Assembly: GCA_963843365.1 (NCBI GenBank)
Contig: CAWJKG010000003.1
Location: forward strand, 744,001-808,000
Reading direction: 5' to 3'
DNA from: Bog-473 sp963843365
Lineage (GTDB): Bacteria; Actinomycetota; Acidimicrobiia; Acidimicrobiales; RAAP-2
Length of the DNA stretch: 64,000 nucleotides
Shown here: one piece after another, positions 45,036 to 55,386 of the stretch
Layout of the letters: each line of letters starts with the position of its first letter
Position numbering within the stretch: the stretch's first letter is position 1
Program-made: the position numbers and the translations under genes
Notes under the pieces: model-generated
The model's database searches: none
What the model saw: the letters and a program-made list of their open reading frames with translations, nothing else
Told to the model about the DNA's origin: nothing

Positions 45036-45904
45036 GTGCGCGCCCGGGCTCCAGCGTCGTCCGCCAACCTCGGGCCGGGCTTCGACACGCTGGCCGTGGC
45101 GCTCGACCGCTACGTCAGCGTGGAGGTCGAGGATGCGCACCGTCGCTGCGCGTGCACACGGAGGGAGAGGGCGCCGGCCTGTTCGACGACGCCTCGCACC
45201 TGGCGGCACGCGTGGTGGCGGAGGTGCTCGGCCACGACCGCTTCGCCGTCTCGGTGCGTTCGCAGATCCCGATCGCCCGCGGGCTCGGTTCCTCTGCCGC
45301 GCTCGTGGCGGCCGCCGCCGCGGCCGCCGGGGCCGAGGATCCGTTCGCCGTCGCCACCGCCTATGACGGGCACCCCGAGAACGCGGCGGCCAGCGTCTTC
45401 GGGGGCCTGGTCGCCGCCACCATGGTGGACGGCCGTCCGGTGCACGGCGCCCTCCCGCTGAGCGGCGAGCTGGGCTTCGTGGTGCTCGTCCCCGAACGTG
45501 ACCTGGCCACACCGGCGGCGCGCGGCGTACTGCCCGAGACGCTCACCCGGACGGACGCCGTCTTCAACCTCGGGCGCATGGGCCTGTTGGTGGCCGGCCT
45601 GGCCGACCCCGACGCCCTGGTGCCCGACGCCACGGACGACCGCCTGCACCAGCCGGCGCGGGCGGCGCTGTTCCCCGAGGCGCCGCAGCTCCTGGCGGCC
45701 TTGGTCGAGGCCGGCGCCCTGGCGGCCAGCTGGTCCGGGGCGGGGCCCTCGCTCATCGGCATGGTGCGGGCGGAGACCGAGGCGGCCGTGGTGGCGGGCG
45801 CCGAGTCCGCCCTGGCGTCGGCGGGCGTGCCGGGCCACGTGTTGGCGCTGCGCGCCGACCGGCGCGGCCTCGTCTACGGAGACGAGGCCGAGGTCCCGCT
45901 CTAG
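45036..45904 (+). CDS. thrB: Homoserine kinase, with a frame break near the N-terminus
   Basis: GHMP kinase phosphorylating L-homoserine for threonine synthesis, about 288 residues when two bases are removed (or one added) between 45130 and 45150. N-terminal VRARAPASSANLGPGFDTLAVAL is the ThrB start; the ATP loop is IPIARGLGSSAALVAAA near 85. The C-terminal GAGPSLIGMV motif is near 245. The remainder of the frame from 45152 is intact. Its TAG and the TAG of the opposite-strand lipoprotein share the sequence CTAG. Confidence 0.92.
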
Positions 45905-46416
45905 CGCGTCGCTTGCGTGCCGAGGGAGCGGTTGAGCGTGGCCACGTCACCCTGGAGCTGGGTGACGGCCGCGTTGACGTTGAACGTGTTCAGCACCTGG
46001 TCGTAATTGGCTTGGGTCGGCTGGGCGTCGCCGAGGATCTCCAGGCTGTTGGCCAGCGTCTGGGCCGAGTTGAGCGCTGCGGTCAGGTCCGCTCGGGGCG
46101 CCCGGAACTGCTGGTGACCGGCGAGGACGTTGGCGTAGTGGTGGATCTTGTCACCCAGCGTGCGGTCCGCCGCCTCCAGGCACACCACCGGGTTCGACTG
46201 TGTGGCACACCCGGGGACGTCGCGCTGGTAGGTCTCCATGGCCGCTCGCACGGTCGTGCCCGCGCCGAGCAGCACCGCATCGGGCGACGGGGGCGTGGTG
46301 CCGGCGGGAGCGCCCCCGCCACCGCCGCCCCCGCAGGCGGTGAGCAGCACCGCACCGCCGAGCAGGGCGAATCCCCATGCGGCCCCGCGCCACCCGTGCG
46401 TCCTCCCTCGGTCCAC
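45901..46416 (-). CDS. Lipoprotein of unknown function
   Basis: A 171-residue protein. Signal peptide with lipobox LTAC (cysteine at about 28), followed directly by a G7 tract and a Pro/Thr linker. The mature domain is mostly helical (AMETYQRDVPGCATQ, AALNSAQTLANSLEILGD, NVNAAVTQLQGDVATLN), with two cysteines (PGCATQ, VCLEAA) that may pair. No family recognised. Convergent with thrB and divergent from miaB. Confidence 0.6.
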   Translation of the reverse strand: MDRGRTHGWRGAAWGFALLGGAVLLTACGGGGGGGAPAGTTPPSPDAVLLGAGTTVRAAMETYQRDVPGCATQSNPVVCLEAADRTLGDKIHHYANVLAGHQQFRAPRADLTAALNSAQTLANSLEILGDAQPTQANYDQVLNTFNVNAAVTQLQGDVATLNRSLGTQATR

Positions 46417-46444
46417 GGCAGGAAACTTAGGCGCCCCCGTTCCG

Positions 46445-46450
46445 TAGACT
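46445..46450 (+). promoter_or_regulatory. -10-like box ahead of miaB
   Basis: TAGACT lies 7 bp before ATG 46458 with no Shine-Dalgarno sequence, the same arrangement as at pdxS. Confidence 0.5.
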
Positions 46451-46457
46451 CCGGCAC

Positions 46458-47850
46458 ATGGCCCGTTCCTATTTCATCCGCACGTTCGGGTGTCAGATGA
46501 ACGAGCACGACTCGGAGCGGCTCGCGGGACTGCTGGTGGCGGACGGCCTGGAGCCCGCTGCGACCATGGAGGACGCGGACGTGGTGGTGCTCAACACGTG
46601 CTGTATCCGCGAGAACGCCGACCAGCGCCTCTACGGCACGCTGGGCCGCCTCAAGGAGCTGGTCGACGCCAAGCCAGGCCTGCAGATCGCAGTCGGCGGC
46701 TGCCTGGCCCAGAAGGACCGCGCCCGCATTCAGGAGAAGGTCGGTTGGGTCGACGTCGTCTTCGGCACCCACAATCTCACGAGCGCACCCGGGCTGTTGC
46801 GCCGGGCGGAGGTGGAGGGCCCCGTCATGGAGATTCTCGACGCGCCGGCTCCGGAGGCGGGGACCAACCCGCTCCTGGGTCCGGGCGCCGTCCGGGAGCT
46901 GCCCTATGCGGCGTGGGTCAACATTCAGACCGGGTGTGACAACTCGTGCGCCTTCTGCATCGTCCCGTCCGTGCGCGGTCCCGAGGTGAGCCGCCCCCTG
47001 GACGACATTGTGGGCGAGGTGGAGCTGCTGGCGCGCCGCGGGGTGCGCGAGGTGACCCTGCTGGGCCAGAACGTGAACTCCTACGGGCGTGACCTCACGA
47101 AGCGGCGACCTCTCTTCGCCGAGTTGCTGCGCGCCGTCGGCGCGGTCGACGGCATCGGGCGGGTCCGCTTCACCAGCCCGCACCCCAAGGACCTGCGGCC
47201 CGAGACGATCGAAGCCATGGCCGAGACGCCCGAAGTGTGCGAGCAGCTGCACCTGCCGCTGCAGTCGGGGAGCGACCGCGTGCTGAAGGCCATGCGGCGC
47301 GGCTACACGGCGCGGCGCTATGGACCGCCTCACCGCCGCCCGGGCCGCCATCGACGACCTGGCCGTCACCACCGACGTCATCGTCGGGTTCCCCGGAGAG
47401 ACCGAGCAGGACTTCGAGGACACCTTGGCGGTCTGCGCCGAGGCGGGGTACGACGGCGCCTACACCTTCATCTTCTCGCCGCGGCCGGGGACGCGGGCGG
47501 CGGACATGGAGGCGACCTTCGTGCCGCCGGACGTCATCGCCGAGCGGTTCGCCCGCCTCAAGACGGTGGTGGACCGCGCCGCCCTGGCCCGCCACCAGGC
47601 CCGCGTGGGCCGGACCGAGGAGGCGTTGGTCGAGGGCGTCAGCCGCCGTGACGCGTCCATGCTCACCGGCCGGACGCGGCAGGGCAAGCTCGTCCACTTC
47701 CCGGGCGGATCACCCGCCGGGACGCCGGCCGCGGGCGCCCTGGCGCGGGTCACGGTGACCGACGGCCATCCGCACCATCTCTCCGGACGCCTCGAGGAGG
47801 TGGTCGCGCGGCCCCGGCATCGCGTGCTGATCCCGGTGGCGAGCGCTTGA
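46458..47850 (+). CDS. miaB: tRNA-2-methylthio-N6-dimethylallyladenosine synthase, with one frame break
   Basis: Radical SAM methylthiotransferase acting on A37 of tRNA. The N-terminal UPF0004 domain (RTFGCQMNEHDSERLAG; cysteines also in LNTCCIREN and GGCLAQ) binds the second cluster, the radical SAM cysteines are in GCDNSCAFCIVP near 162, and a TRAM domain ends the protein. One frame change at about 47305-47320, in the usual YTAxRY-xDR region, joins RRGYTARR to MDRLTAARAAIDDL. About 463 residues after repair. Its stop overlaps the TTG of miaA. Confidence 0.95.
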
Positions 47851-48759
47851 CGGCAGTCGCACTCGTCGGGGTCACGGCCTCGGGGAAATCGGAGACGGCG
47901 CTCGAGTTGGCCCGGCGGCGGGGCGACTGCGAAATCGTGTCGGTCGACTCCATGTGCGTCTACCGCGGCATGGACATCGGGACCTCGAAGCCGAATGCCG
48001 CCGCCCGCGGACGTGCCCCATCATCTGCTCGACCTGGTCGATCCGGACCAGGACTTCACCCTGACGCAGTTCCAAGCGGCCGCCCGCGCGGCGCTCGACG
48101 GCATTGCCGCCCGCGGGCACCACGCGCTGCTGGTCGGCGGCACGGGCCTCTACCTGCGCGCGGTCGTCGACGACCTCGAGATCCCCGGCCGCTACCCCGA
48201 GGTGGCCGCCGCGTTGGAGGCGGAGCTCGACGAGGGGCGGGCCACGACGGCGGACCTCCACGCGCGGCTGGCCGCCCTCGATCCGCTCGGTGCGGCGCGG
48301 ATGGAGCCGACCAATCGCCGGCGCGTGGTGCGTGCCTTGGAGGTCACGGTCGGCTCGGGGCGGCCCTTCTCGGAGTACGGGCCCGGGCTCGAGGCGTACC
48401 CCGAGAGCGGGACGGCCCAGGTCGGGCTCTTCCGGCCCCCCGAGGAGATCGACGCCCGGATCGAGACACGCTTGGCGCGCATGGTGGAGGCCGGGTTGGT
48501 GGAGGAGGTACGGGGACTGGCAGCGCGCCCGGCCGGCCTCTCGCGGACGGCGCGCCAGGCGCTCGGGTACCGCGAGATCCTCGCGCACGTGGAGGCCGGG
48601 GTCCCGCTGGCGAGCTGCCTGGGGGAGGCGCTGACACACACCCGCCAGTTCGCCCGGCGCCAGGCCTCGTGGTTCCGGCGCGACCCGAGGGTGCGCTGGA
48701 CCCGGAGCGGCGCCGAGGCCCAGGACCTGCTCGAGCAGGCCTTCGCCGTGCACGGCTGA
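47847..48759 (+). CDS. miaA: tRNA dimethylallyltransferase, with one frame break
   Basis: Adds the isopentenyl group to A37, producing the substrate of MiaB. P-loop GVTASGKSETALE at residues 8-20; SVDSMCVYRGMDIGTSKP near 35 carries the tRNA/DMAPP-binding aspartate. After removing one G at 48009-48010, RDVPHHLLDLVDPDQDFTL continues, then GGTGLYLRAVVDDL. About 303 residues. The start is TTG 47847 within TTGA overlapping the miaB stop, unusual but giving the correct N-terminus. Confidence 0.94.
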
Positions 48760-48785
48760 AGGACGCCACCTGCGAGAATGGAGTG

Positions 48786-49601
48786 ATGCGGGCCAGCAAA
48801 CACGAGGGTGCGGGCAACGACTTCCTGGTCGTCCTCGACCCCGACGACACCCTGCGGCTCTCCGTGGCCCAGGTTCGCCTGCTGGCCGACCGACGTCGCG
48901 GCATCGGGGCCGACGGCATCATCCGGGTGGGGCCCGGGCGCGAGGGCGCCGACCTCTCCATGGAGCTGCACAACGCCGACGGGACCCAGGCCGAAATGAG
49001 CGGCAACGGCATCCGCTGCCTGGCCCAGGCGGCGGTCGACGGCGGGCTGGTGGCCGCGCCGCGGTTCACAGTGGCCACCCCCGGCGGTGTCCGCACGGTG
49101 GAGTACACGGCGGGGGAACCGGGGTGGGCGACGGCCCGGGTCGACATGGGGCCGGCGCGACTCGGCCCGGACCAACCACAGGAGTTCGACGACCGCAGGG
49201 CGCGCACGGTGGACGTCGGGAACCCGCACCTCGTCCTGCTCGGGCCGGACACGGCGGCCGTCGACGTCGCCGAGCTCGGTCCCAAGCTCCAGTCCGCCTT
49301 CACGGGCGGCATCAACGTCGAATGGATCACGCCGGGTACGGACGCCCGGGGCGACATCCTCGACCTCCGCGTCTGGGAGCGGGGGGCGGGGGAGACCCTG
49401 GCCTGTGGCACGGGCAGCGTGGCTGCTGCGGCCGCCGCCCTGAGTTGGGGCGTGGTGCGCGACCCCGGCTGCGTGCGCGTGCGCAACCCGGGCGGAGTGC
49501 TCGAGGTGTCGCTGGGCGCCGACGACGGGGCCACCACGTACCTGGCCGGTCCGGTGCGCAAGGTGGCCGACATCGATGTCCATCCGGGGATGCTCAGCTG
49601 A
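48786..49601 (+). CDS. dapF: Diaminopimelate epimerase
   Basis: A 271-residue PLP-independent epimerase converting LL- to meso-diaminopimelate for peptidoglycan and lysine. Catalytic cysteines are in SGNGIRCLAQ near 77 and LACGTGSVAAA near 208. MRASKHEGAGNDFLV is the family N-terminus. With dapC, dapD and dapE at 53.4-56.4 kb, the window encodes the late succinylase route. ATG 48786 is 26 bp after miaA. Confidence 0.95.
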   Translation: MRASKHEGAGNDFLVVLDPDDTLRLSVAQVRLLADRRRGIGADGIIRVGPGREGADLSMELHNADGTQAEMSGNGIRCLAQAAVDGGLVAAPRFTVATPGGVRTVEYTAGEPGWATARVDMGPARLGPDQPQEFDDRRARTVDVGNPHLVLLGPDTAAVDVAELGPKLQSAFTGGINVEWITPGTDARGDILDLRVWERGAGETLACGTGSVAAAAAALSWGVVRDPGCVRVRNPGGVLEVSLGADDGATTYLAGPVRKVADIDVHPGMLS

Positions 49602-49837
49602 GCAAAGCGTCCCACTGCAGCTTGAAGCGTGCTCTCGCGTCCTGCCAGGGCGCGGTGGCCGCACGAAATCCAGCAACGGTAGAGACCCGCCGGACGGGCT
49701 CTGCACTGCACGGGATGCTCCAGGTCACCGGCGGAACCGGGGCCGGCTGAGCCGACGAATCGTGGGATCGTGGCGATCTCTCGACGGGATATCGACGTCC
49801 CACGCGTATCACCAGGTCCCTTGGGCCCTCGCCTTAC

Positions 49838-51117
49838 GTGGGATCCATCAGCTATGTCGGGGAGCGCGGAGTGAGGTCACACAGCGAGCAGTCGGTCGAA
49901 GGGGCCCGCATCGGACTCTTCGGTCTGCTGGGGTCGGGCAACATCGGCAACGACGCCTCCATGGAGGCCGTGCTCGGATACCTGCAGACGCGGCATCCCT
50001 CGGCGGTGATCGACGTCATGTGCTCCGGCCCGGAAAGGGTGACCGCGGAGTACGGGCTCGCCGCCGTCCAGATGTTCTGGTTCGATCGCCACCAGGATCG
50101 CCTCTCGTCCAAGCCCTGGAGCCTCTTGCGGGTCCCGAGCCGGGTTCTCGATGTGTTCCGCGTCTCGAGGTTGGGTGCGCCGGCACGAAGTGGTGATCGT
50201 CCCCGGTGCCGGTGTTCTCGAGGCGAGCCTCCCGCTGCGACCGTGGAACACCCCGTACGGACTCTTCCTGCTCACCGCCTGCTGGCAGGCTGTTCAGGAC
50301 GAAGGTTGCCCTGGTCTGCGTCGGGGCCGGTCCGATCAAGCAAGCGGGCGACGCGAACCCTCTCCAACTGGGCGGCCCGATTGGCCACGTACCGCTCCTA
50401 CCGCGATAGCGGCTCCCGTGAGGCGATGCGTCGCCGCGGTCTCGAAGCTGGCGACTCCGTGTTCCCCGACCTGGCCTTCTCCCTGCCCACCCCGGGGAGG
50501 GACCGGCATGGCGGGGGTGACTGGTCGACCATCGGCGTCGGCATCATGGCGTACGCCGGATCGAACGACGACCGCAACCGGGCCTCGGACATCTACCGCG
50601 CGTACGTCGACGGCATGAAGGGGATCGTGTGCCGGCTGCGTCGACGATGCCCGCAGGGTCCGCCTGTTCATCGGGGACACCGACGGGTCCGACGACGCAA
50701 CGGCGCGCGAGATCCTCACCGCCGTTCGGGAGCTGCGGCCCGATTTGGACGAAACGTGGGTCGTCGCCGAACCGGTGACGACCTTCCGCGAGATCATGGA
50801 GTCGATGGAGCCCCTCGGAGCGATCATTGCGACCCGGTTCCACAATCTCATCGCTGCGCTCAAACTCGCCAAGCCGACGATCGCCATCGGCTACTCCGAC
50901 GAAGCATCGCGACCTGATGGCGGACGCCGGCCTGGCCGAGTTCAGTCATTCGGTCGAGTCATTCGACCCCGGCGTCCTGATCGAACAGCTCCATGACATG
51001 GAGCGCCGCGCCGAGGCGTTGCGGCGGTCCTTGTGCTCGCACAACGCGGAGCTGGCCGAAGAGCTCGAACGCCAGTTCGACGAGCTGGACGACGTCCTGT
51101 TCGGCTGGGAGGCGTAG
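49838..51117 (+). CDS. Polysaccharide pyruvyl transferase family protein, five frame breaks
   Basis: About 424 residues after removing five bases (near 50180, 50282, 50347, 50638 and 50900); the corrected length is a whole number of codons. Recognisable blocks: RIGLFGLLGSGNIGNDAS near residue 24, HEVVIVPGAGVLEAS, KVALVCVGAGPIK, GIMAYAGSNDD, RLFIGDTDGSD, IIATRFHNLIAALKLAKPTIAIGYSD, and a coiled C-terminus. These match CsaB/pyruvyl transferases that decorate cell-wall glycans from PEP. GTG 49838 or 49871 could be the start. It sits with the next gene in the middle of a dapF-hflX neighbourhood, suggesting insertion. Confidence 0.72.
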
Positions 51118-51164
51118 CGACGTGCGGACGTGCGCCGCTGGAGGTCGGCTCTGGCGAGCGGCAG

Positions 51165-51839
51165 GTGTCGCATGAGCGCGTCGCATCGGCGCTCGGTCTC
51201 ACAAAGCGGGACTTCTGGTCGATCGAGAACTTGAAGTACTCACAACCGCACTACCGCATGCGCAAGGTGGCACGGGTGGTGAATCGTCTCGCCGACGGGA
51301 AAGGCGTGTCGCCTCTTGGACGTCGGATGCGGCCCGGCTGCGCTTCGCAGGCTCCTCGACCCGAACATCGCCTATCACGGAGTCGACATCGCGATTCAAG
51401 AACCGTCGCCGGAGCTCGTCGAGCGGGATCTCCTGGGGGAGCCGATCATCTCCGACGACGCGCCGTTCGATCTGATCGTCGCGCAAGGGTTCTTCGAGTA
51501 CATGGCCGACGCGCAGTCCCAGAAGTTCGCCGAAATCGCGGACCTGCTGGCGCCCGACGGCAGGTTCGTCGCCACCTACGTCAACTTCGACCATCGTCGT
51601 CCCGGACCACTACGAGCCTTACAGCAACATCCAGCTCGTCTGCTGCATTCCGCAGAGTCCCTGGCCGAGCATTTCCTCATCGAGAGGCAGATTCCGACCG
51701 CGGCACAACTGGAACCACAGCGAACCCGGGCAGTGGTTCGTACGGATACCCAACATGTACATCAACGTGAACGTTCCGGTCCTCACGAGACTGGCTCGCG
51801 GTCGAGTACATCTACGTCTGCAGACCGCGGCGGGGCTGA
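51165..51839 (+). CDS. SAM-dependent methyltransferase, multiple frame breaks
   Basis: About 222 residues when six bases are removed (near 51301, 51604, two in 51640-51660, 51703, 51796). Blocks in order: SALGLTKRDFWSIENLKYSQ near residue 8, SAM motif I RLLDVGCGPAALRRLLD near 48, GVDIAI, FDLIVAQGFFEYMAD, LLAPDGRFVATYVNFDH, DHYEPYSNIQ, SLAEHFLIERQIPT, HNWNHSEPGQWFV, and VLTRLAVEYIYVCRPRRG. This pattern occurs in glycan-associated methyltransferases. GTG 51165 chosen for frame continuity. Directly follows the pyruvyl transferase gene and is probably cotranscribed. Confidence 0.6.
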
Positions 51840-52143
51840 CGCCTCGACCGTCGTCATCGCGGGTGTCGCCGGTCGTGGAGGACGTCAATCGGCATTCGGC
51901 GCTGCAGACATCGGGAGCACGCACCCGATGGAGAGGGATCCGGGAAGCGGGCTCTGTCCAACCGGGCTGATTCGGATGGCCGAGATGAGGGTTGCCAGGC
52001 CAGGTCCGCGGCGACCCGGATCCGTGGCGGCGCGCACGGAACCGGCCTTCTCGGACCCTCCCGACTCGGCCGCCCGGGCCGTCGCGCACGGAACCCCGCG
52101 TTCGCGCCTCTAACCTTGTCGTGGTCATGCCTGGGAGATGTGA
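51840..52143. other. Non-coding gap between the methyltransferase and hflX
   Basis: About 300 bp with no convincing gene in any frame. A TAACCT at 52111-52116 could be a -10 box, with ATG 52144 28 bp further on. Otherwise nothing is recognised; codon use resembles neither strand's genes, so it may be remnant sequence. Confidence 0.4.
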
Positions 52144-53433
52144 ATGAGCGGATACAGCGATCTACCCGGCACGCTCATCGAGCGCTCGTTCCGGGAACGG
52201 ATCATCCTGGTGGGTGTCATCTTCCCCGGCTCGAGCGAGGAGAGGGTCAGCGAGGAGCTCGACGAGCTGGCCCGGCTGGTCGACAGTGCCGGGGCGGACG
52301 TGGTGGGCCGTGTCGTGCAGCGTCGCGACGCCCCCGACGCCGCCACCTTCGTCGGCCGCGGCAAGGCAGAGGAGATCGCCGCCCTGAGCCGCAGCCTCGA
52401 TGCCGACACCGTCGTCTTCGACGACGACCTCACGCCCGCGCAGCACCGGAACCTGGAGAAGCTGTTCGGCCGCACGGCGATCGACCGGACCGCCGTGATC
52501 CTCGACATCTTTGCCCAGAACGCGCGCAGCCCCGAGGGCAAGGCGCAGGTGGAGCTGGCGCTGTTGCGCTATCGCCTGCCCCGCCTGCGCGGGCGCGGCA
52601 GCGCGCTGAGCCAGCAGGCCGGCGGCATAGGCACCAGGGGACCGGGCGAGACGCAGCTCGAGGTGGACCGACGCCGCCTCGTGCGCCGCATGCACAAGCT
52701 CGAGGCCGAGCTGCGCGAGGTCGAGCGCACGCGGACGCTGCAACGCCGCAGCCGCGCCCGCGGGCGGCACCGCGAGCTGGCGCTGGTCGGATACACCAAC
52801 GCGGGGAAGTCGACGCTGCTCAACCGCCTGACCGATGCCGGTGTGCCTGCGGAGAACCGCCTCTTCGTCACGCTCGACCCGCGCACGCGGCAGCTCGCGC
52901 TGCCGGGCGGGGAGACCGTCCTGGTCACCGACACGGTGGGGTTCGTCCGCAAGCTGCCCCATGAGCTGGTGGAGGCCTTCCGCTCGACCCTGGACTCGGT
53001 TCGCCTGGCCGACCTCGTCGTCCACGTGGTCGACAGCACGGCCGTCGACGCGGAGGGGCAGATGGCGGCCGTCCGTGCCGTGCTCGACGAGATCGGCGCG
53101 TCCGATGTGCCGGACCTGATCGTCGTGAACAAGGCCGACGCCAAGCCCGAAGAGGCCAAGGCGCTGGCCCACACCCACGAGGGGGCGGTGCTCATCTCGG
53201 CCCGCACCGGCGAGGGCATCGACGACCTCTTGCGCGTGCTCGGCGACCGTGTGCGTGGCTCGGACCGGGTGGTGCAGCTCGTCGTCCCCTGGGCCCGCGG
53301 CGACGTGCTGGCCGCCGTTCACCGTGAGGGTGAGGTGGTGAGCCAGAGCGACGGCGAGGAATCGGCCACGCTGCAGGTGGTGCTCGACGACGTCGGCCGG
53401 GCGCGCTTCGCCGAATTCGTGGCGACGCCGTGA
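52144..53433 (+). CDS. hflX: GTPase HflX
   Basis: A 429-residue ribosome-associated GTPase that splits or rescues stalled ribosomes under stress. The N-terminal HflX domain (TFVGRGKAEEIAAL near 67, DDDLTPAQHRNLEK) includes a helical linker with LSQQAGGIGTRGPGETQLE near 157. The G domain has G1 GYTNAGKSTLLN near 217, G3 DTVGFVRKLP near 262 and G4 NKAD near 330. Intact. In mycobacteria it also lies near miaA-dapF; here a two-gene glycan insert separates them. The dapC GTG overlaps its stop. Confidence 0.96.
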   Translation: MSGYSDLPGTLIERSFRERIILVGVIFPGSSEERVSEELDELARLVDSAGADVVGRVVQRRDAPDAATFVGRGKAEEIAALSRSLDADTVVFDDDLTPAQHRNLEKLFGRTAIDRTAVILDIFAQNARSPEGKAQVELALLRYRLPRLRGRGSALSQQAGGIGTRGPGETQLEVDRRRLVRRMHKLEAELREVERTRTLQRRSRARGRHRELALVGYTNAGKSTLLNRLTDAGVPAENRLFVTLDPRTRQLALPGGETVLVTDTVGFVRKLPHELVEAFRSTLDSVRLADLVVHVVDSTAVDAEGQMAAVRAVLDEIGASDVPDLIVVNKADAKPEEAKALAHTHEGAVLISARTGEGIDDLLRVLGDRVRGSDRVVQLVVPWARGDVLAAVHREGEVVSQSDGEESATLQVVLDDVGRARFAEFVATP

Positions 53434-54563
53434 CCTTTCGCCTGCCGCCGTATCCCTACGACCGGCTCGCCGGCCTGGCCGACGTGGCCGCCGCCCACGA
53501 CGGGGGCATGGTCGACTGCTCCATCGGGACCCCGTACGACCCGCCCCTGCCCGCCGTCATCGAGGCGCTCGCCACCTCGGGGACCGAACGGGGCTATCCC
53601 GCATCGGCCGGCAGCCCCCAGCTGCGTGCCGCCGCCGCCGCCTGGTTGACGCGTCGGTTCGGCCTGGCAGAGGTGGCGCCGTCGGCCGTGGCCGCCTGCG
53701 TCGGGACCAAGGAGCTCGTGGCCTCGGTCCCGCACTACCTGCGGCTGCGCGGCGCGGACAAGGACACGGTGCTGTACCCCGCGGTGTCCTACCCGACGTA
53801 CGCCATGGGGGCGGAGCTGGCCGGCTGTCGCGCCGTCGCCGTCCCGGCGCCCGCCGGGCAGCCCGGGGGGCTCGACCTCGACGCCATCGCTCCCGGTGAC
53901 GCCGCGCGTGCCCTGCTGCTCTGGTCCAACTCGCCGTCCAACCCCACCGGGGGCCTGGGCGACCTGGGAGCGGAGGCGGCCTGGGGACGGGCCCACGGCG
54001 TCCCAGTCTTCTCGGACGAGTGCTACACCGAGTTCACCTGGGACGGCCCGCCCCGCTCGGTGCTCCAACACGGGGCCGACGGCGTGGTGGCGGTGCACTC
54101 CCTCTCCAAGCGCTCCAACCTGGCCGGGGTCCGGGTCGGCTTCTTCGCCGGCGATCCCGAGCTCGTCGAGTTCCTGCGGGCGGTGCGCCAGCACGCCGGG
54201 CTCATGGTCCCCGGACCGGCCCAGGCCGCCGGGGTGGCCGCCCTGTCCGACGACGCCCACGTGGAGGCCCAGCGGGACCGCTACCGCGAACGCCTCGCCT
54301 TCCTGGCCGGCGTCCTCGGTGCCTTTGGCTGTCCCGTGGACCTGCCCCAGGGTGGCTTCTACCTCTGGGTGCCGGTGCCGCCGGAGCGCTGGGTCGATGC
54401 GTGGGCCATGGCCGCGGCGCTCGCCGCCGACGGGGGGATCCTGGTCAGCCCCGGCGATCTCTACGGCCACGACGGGGCCGGACACGTGCGGGTGGCCGTG
54501 GTCCAGCCCATGGAACGGTTGGCGCTGGTGGGGGAGCGCCTCGCTAGGGTGCGGCATGGCTGA
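53430..54563 (+). CDS. dapC: Succinyldiaminopimelate aminotransferase
   Basis: A 377-residue fold-type I PLP aminotransferase. YPASAGSPQLRAAAAAWL near 52, cofactor asparagine and proline in SNSPSNPTGG near 170, tyrosine in DECYTEF near 198, and the Schiff-base lysine in HSLSKRSNLAGVRVGF near 225. It aminates N-succinyl-2-amino-6-ketopimelate. The call as DapC rests on motifs plus location directly before dapD and dapE. GTG 53430 overlaps hflX by 4 bp. Confidence 0.9.
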   Translation: MTFRLPPYPYDRLAGLADVAAAHDGGMVDCSIGTPYDPPLPAVIEALATSGTERGYPASAGSPQLRAAAAAWLTRRFGLAEVAPSAVAACVGTKELVASVPHYLRLRGADKDTVLYPAVSYPTYAMGAELAGCRAVAVPAPAGQPGGLDLDAIAPGDAARALLLWSNSPSNPTGGLGDLGAEAAWGRAHGVPVFSDECYTEFTWDGPPRSVLQHGADGVVAVHSLSKRSNLAGVRVGFFAGDPELVEFLRAVRQHAGLMVPGPAQAAGVAALSDDAHVEAQRDRYRERLAFLAGVLGAFGCPVDLPQGGFYLWVPVPPERWVDAWAMAAALAADGGILVSPGDLYGHDGAGHVRVAVVQPMERLALVGERLARVRHG

Positions 54564-55383
54564 TCTGCAGGCGAGCATCGAGGAGTTGTGGGAGCGCCGC
54601 AGCGAGCTCTCGCCCGCGGACACCGACGCCGCGAAGGTGGTGGAGGAGGCCATTGCGCTCCTCGACAGCGGGCAGGCCCGCGTGGCGGAGGTCGACGCGA
54701 CCACGAACGAGGTCATCGTCCACGAATGGCTCAAGAAGTCGATCCTGCTCCTGTTCTCGGTGCGCGGCATGGAGACGATCGAGGCCGGTCCGTTCGAGTA
54801 CGCCGACAAGCTCCCGCTCAAGCACGGGTTCGCCGAGGCCGGCGTGCGTGCGCTCCCCGGCGCGTCGGCCCGCTGGGGCTCGTTCCTCGGTCGCGGCGTC
54901 GTGTTGATGCCGTCCTACGTGAACATCGGCGCCTGGGTCGGGGCGGATTCCATGGTGGACACCTGGGCCACGGTCGCCTCGTGCGCGCAGATCGGCGAGC
55001 GGGTGCACCTGGCCGGTGGAGTGGGCATCGGCGGCGTGCTGGAGCCGCCCAACGCGGTGCCCGTCGTGGTGGAGGACGACGCCTTCGTCGGCAGCCGCTG
55101 CATGGTCACGGGCGGTGCGCGCATCGGCAAGGGGTCGGTGCTGGGCGCGGGCAGCTTCCTCGACCCCTCCATCCCCGTGATCGACGCCGAGACGGGGGAG
55201 GAGATCTCCCGCGGCGAGGTCCCGTCGTGGTGCGTGGCCATCCGGGCCAGCCGCCGGCGCGAGTACCCCGGCGGGGAGTTCTTCGTGCCCTGCGTCCTCG
55301 TGATCAAGCGGCTCAGCGAGGGGGAGCGCCACGACAAGGCGCAGATCAACCAGGTCCTGCGGGACCACGGCGCCAGCACCTGA
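54556..55383 (+). CDS. dapD: Tetrahydrodipicolinate N-succinyltransferase
   Basis: A 275-residue left-handed beta-helix enzyme. Helical N-terminus (ASIEELWERRSEL), then repeats from VRALPGASARWGSFLGRGVVLMP near 97 through VNIGAWVGADSMVDTWATVASCAQIGERVHLAGGVGIGGVLEP to GSVLGAGSFLDPS. It is the proteobacterial-type DapD. ATG 54556 lies inside the dapC end (8-bp overlap), and a TAGGGT 5 bp before the ATG could give an internal promoter. Confidence 0.95.
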   Translation: MADLQASIEELWERRSELSPADTDAAKVVEEAIALLDSGQARVAEVDATTNEVIVHEWLKKSILLLFSVRGMETIEAGPFEYADKLPLKHGFAEAGVRALPGASARWGSFLGRGVVLMPSYVNIGAWVGADSMVDTWATVASCAQIGERVHLAGGVGIGGVLEPPNAVPVVVEDDAFVGSRCMVTGGARIGKGSVLGAGSFLDPSIPVIDAETGEEISRGEVPSWCVAIRASRRREYPGGEFFVPCVLVIKRLSEGERHDKAQINQVLRDHGAST

Positions 55384-55386
55384 AGC

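Noticed and set aside
45901..45904. Shared CTAG where thrB and the opposite lipoprotein end, considered as a regulatory overlap.
   Set aside because: CTAG is its own complement, so two TAG stops can overlap by chance; no sign of function.
46458..47850. Programmed ribosomal frameshifting in miaB, ftsK or thrS.
   Set aside because: No slippery heptamers with downstream structure. Breaks are too numerous, occur in many unrelated genes, and fit single extra bases in G/C runs.
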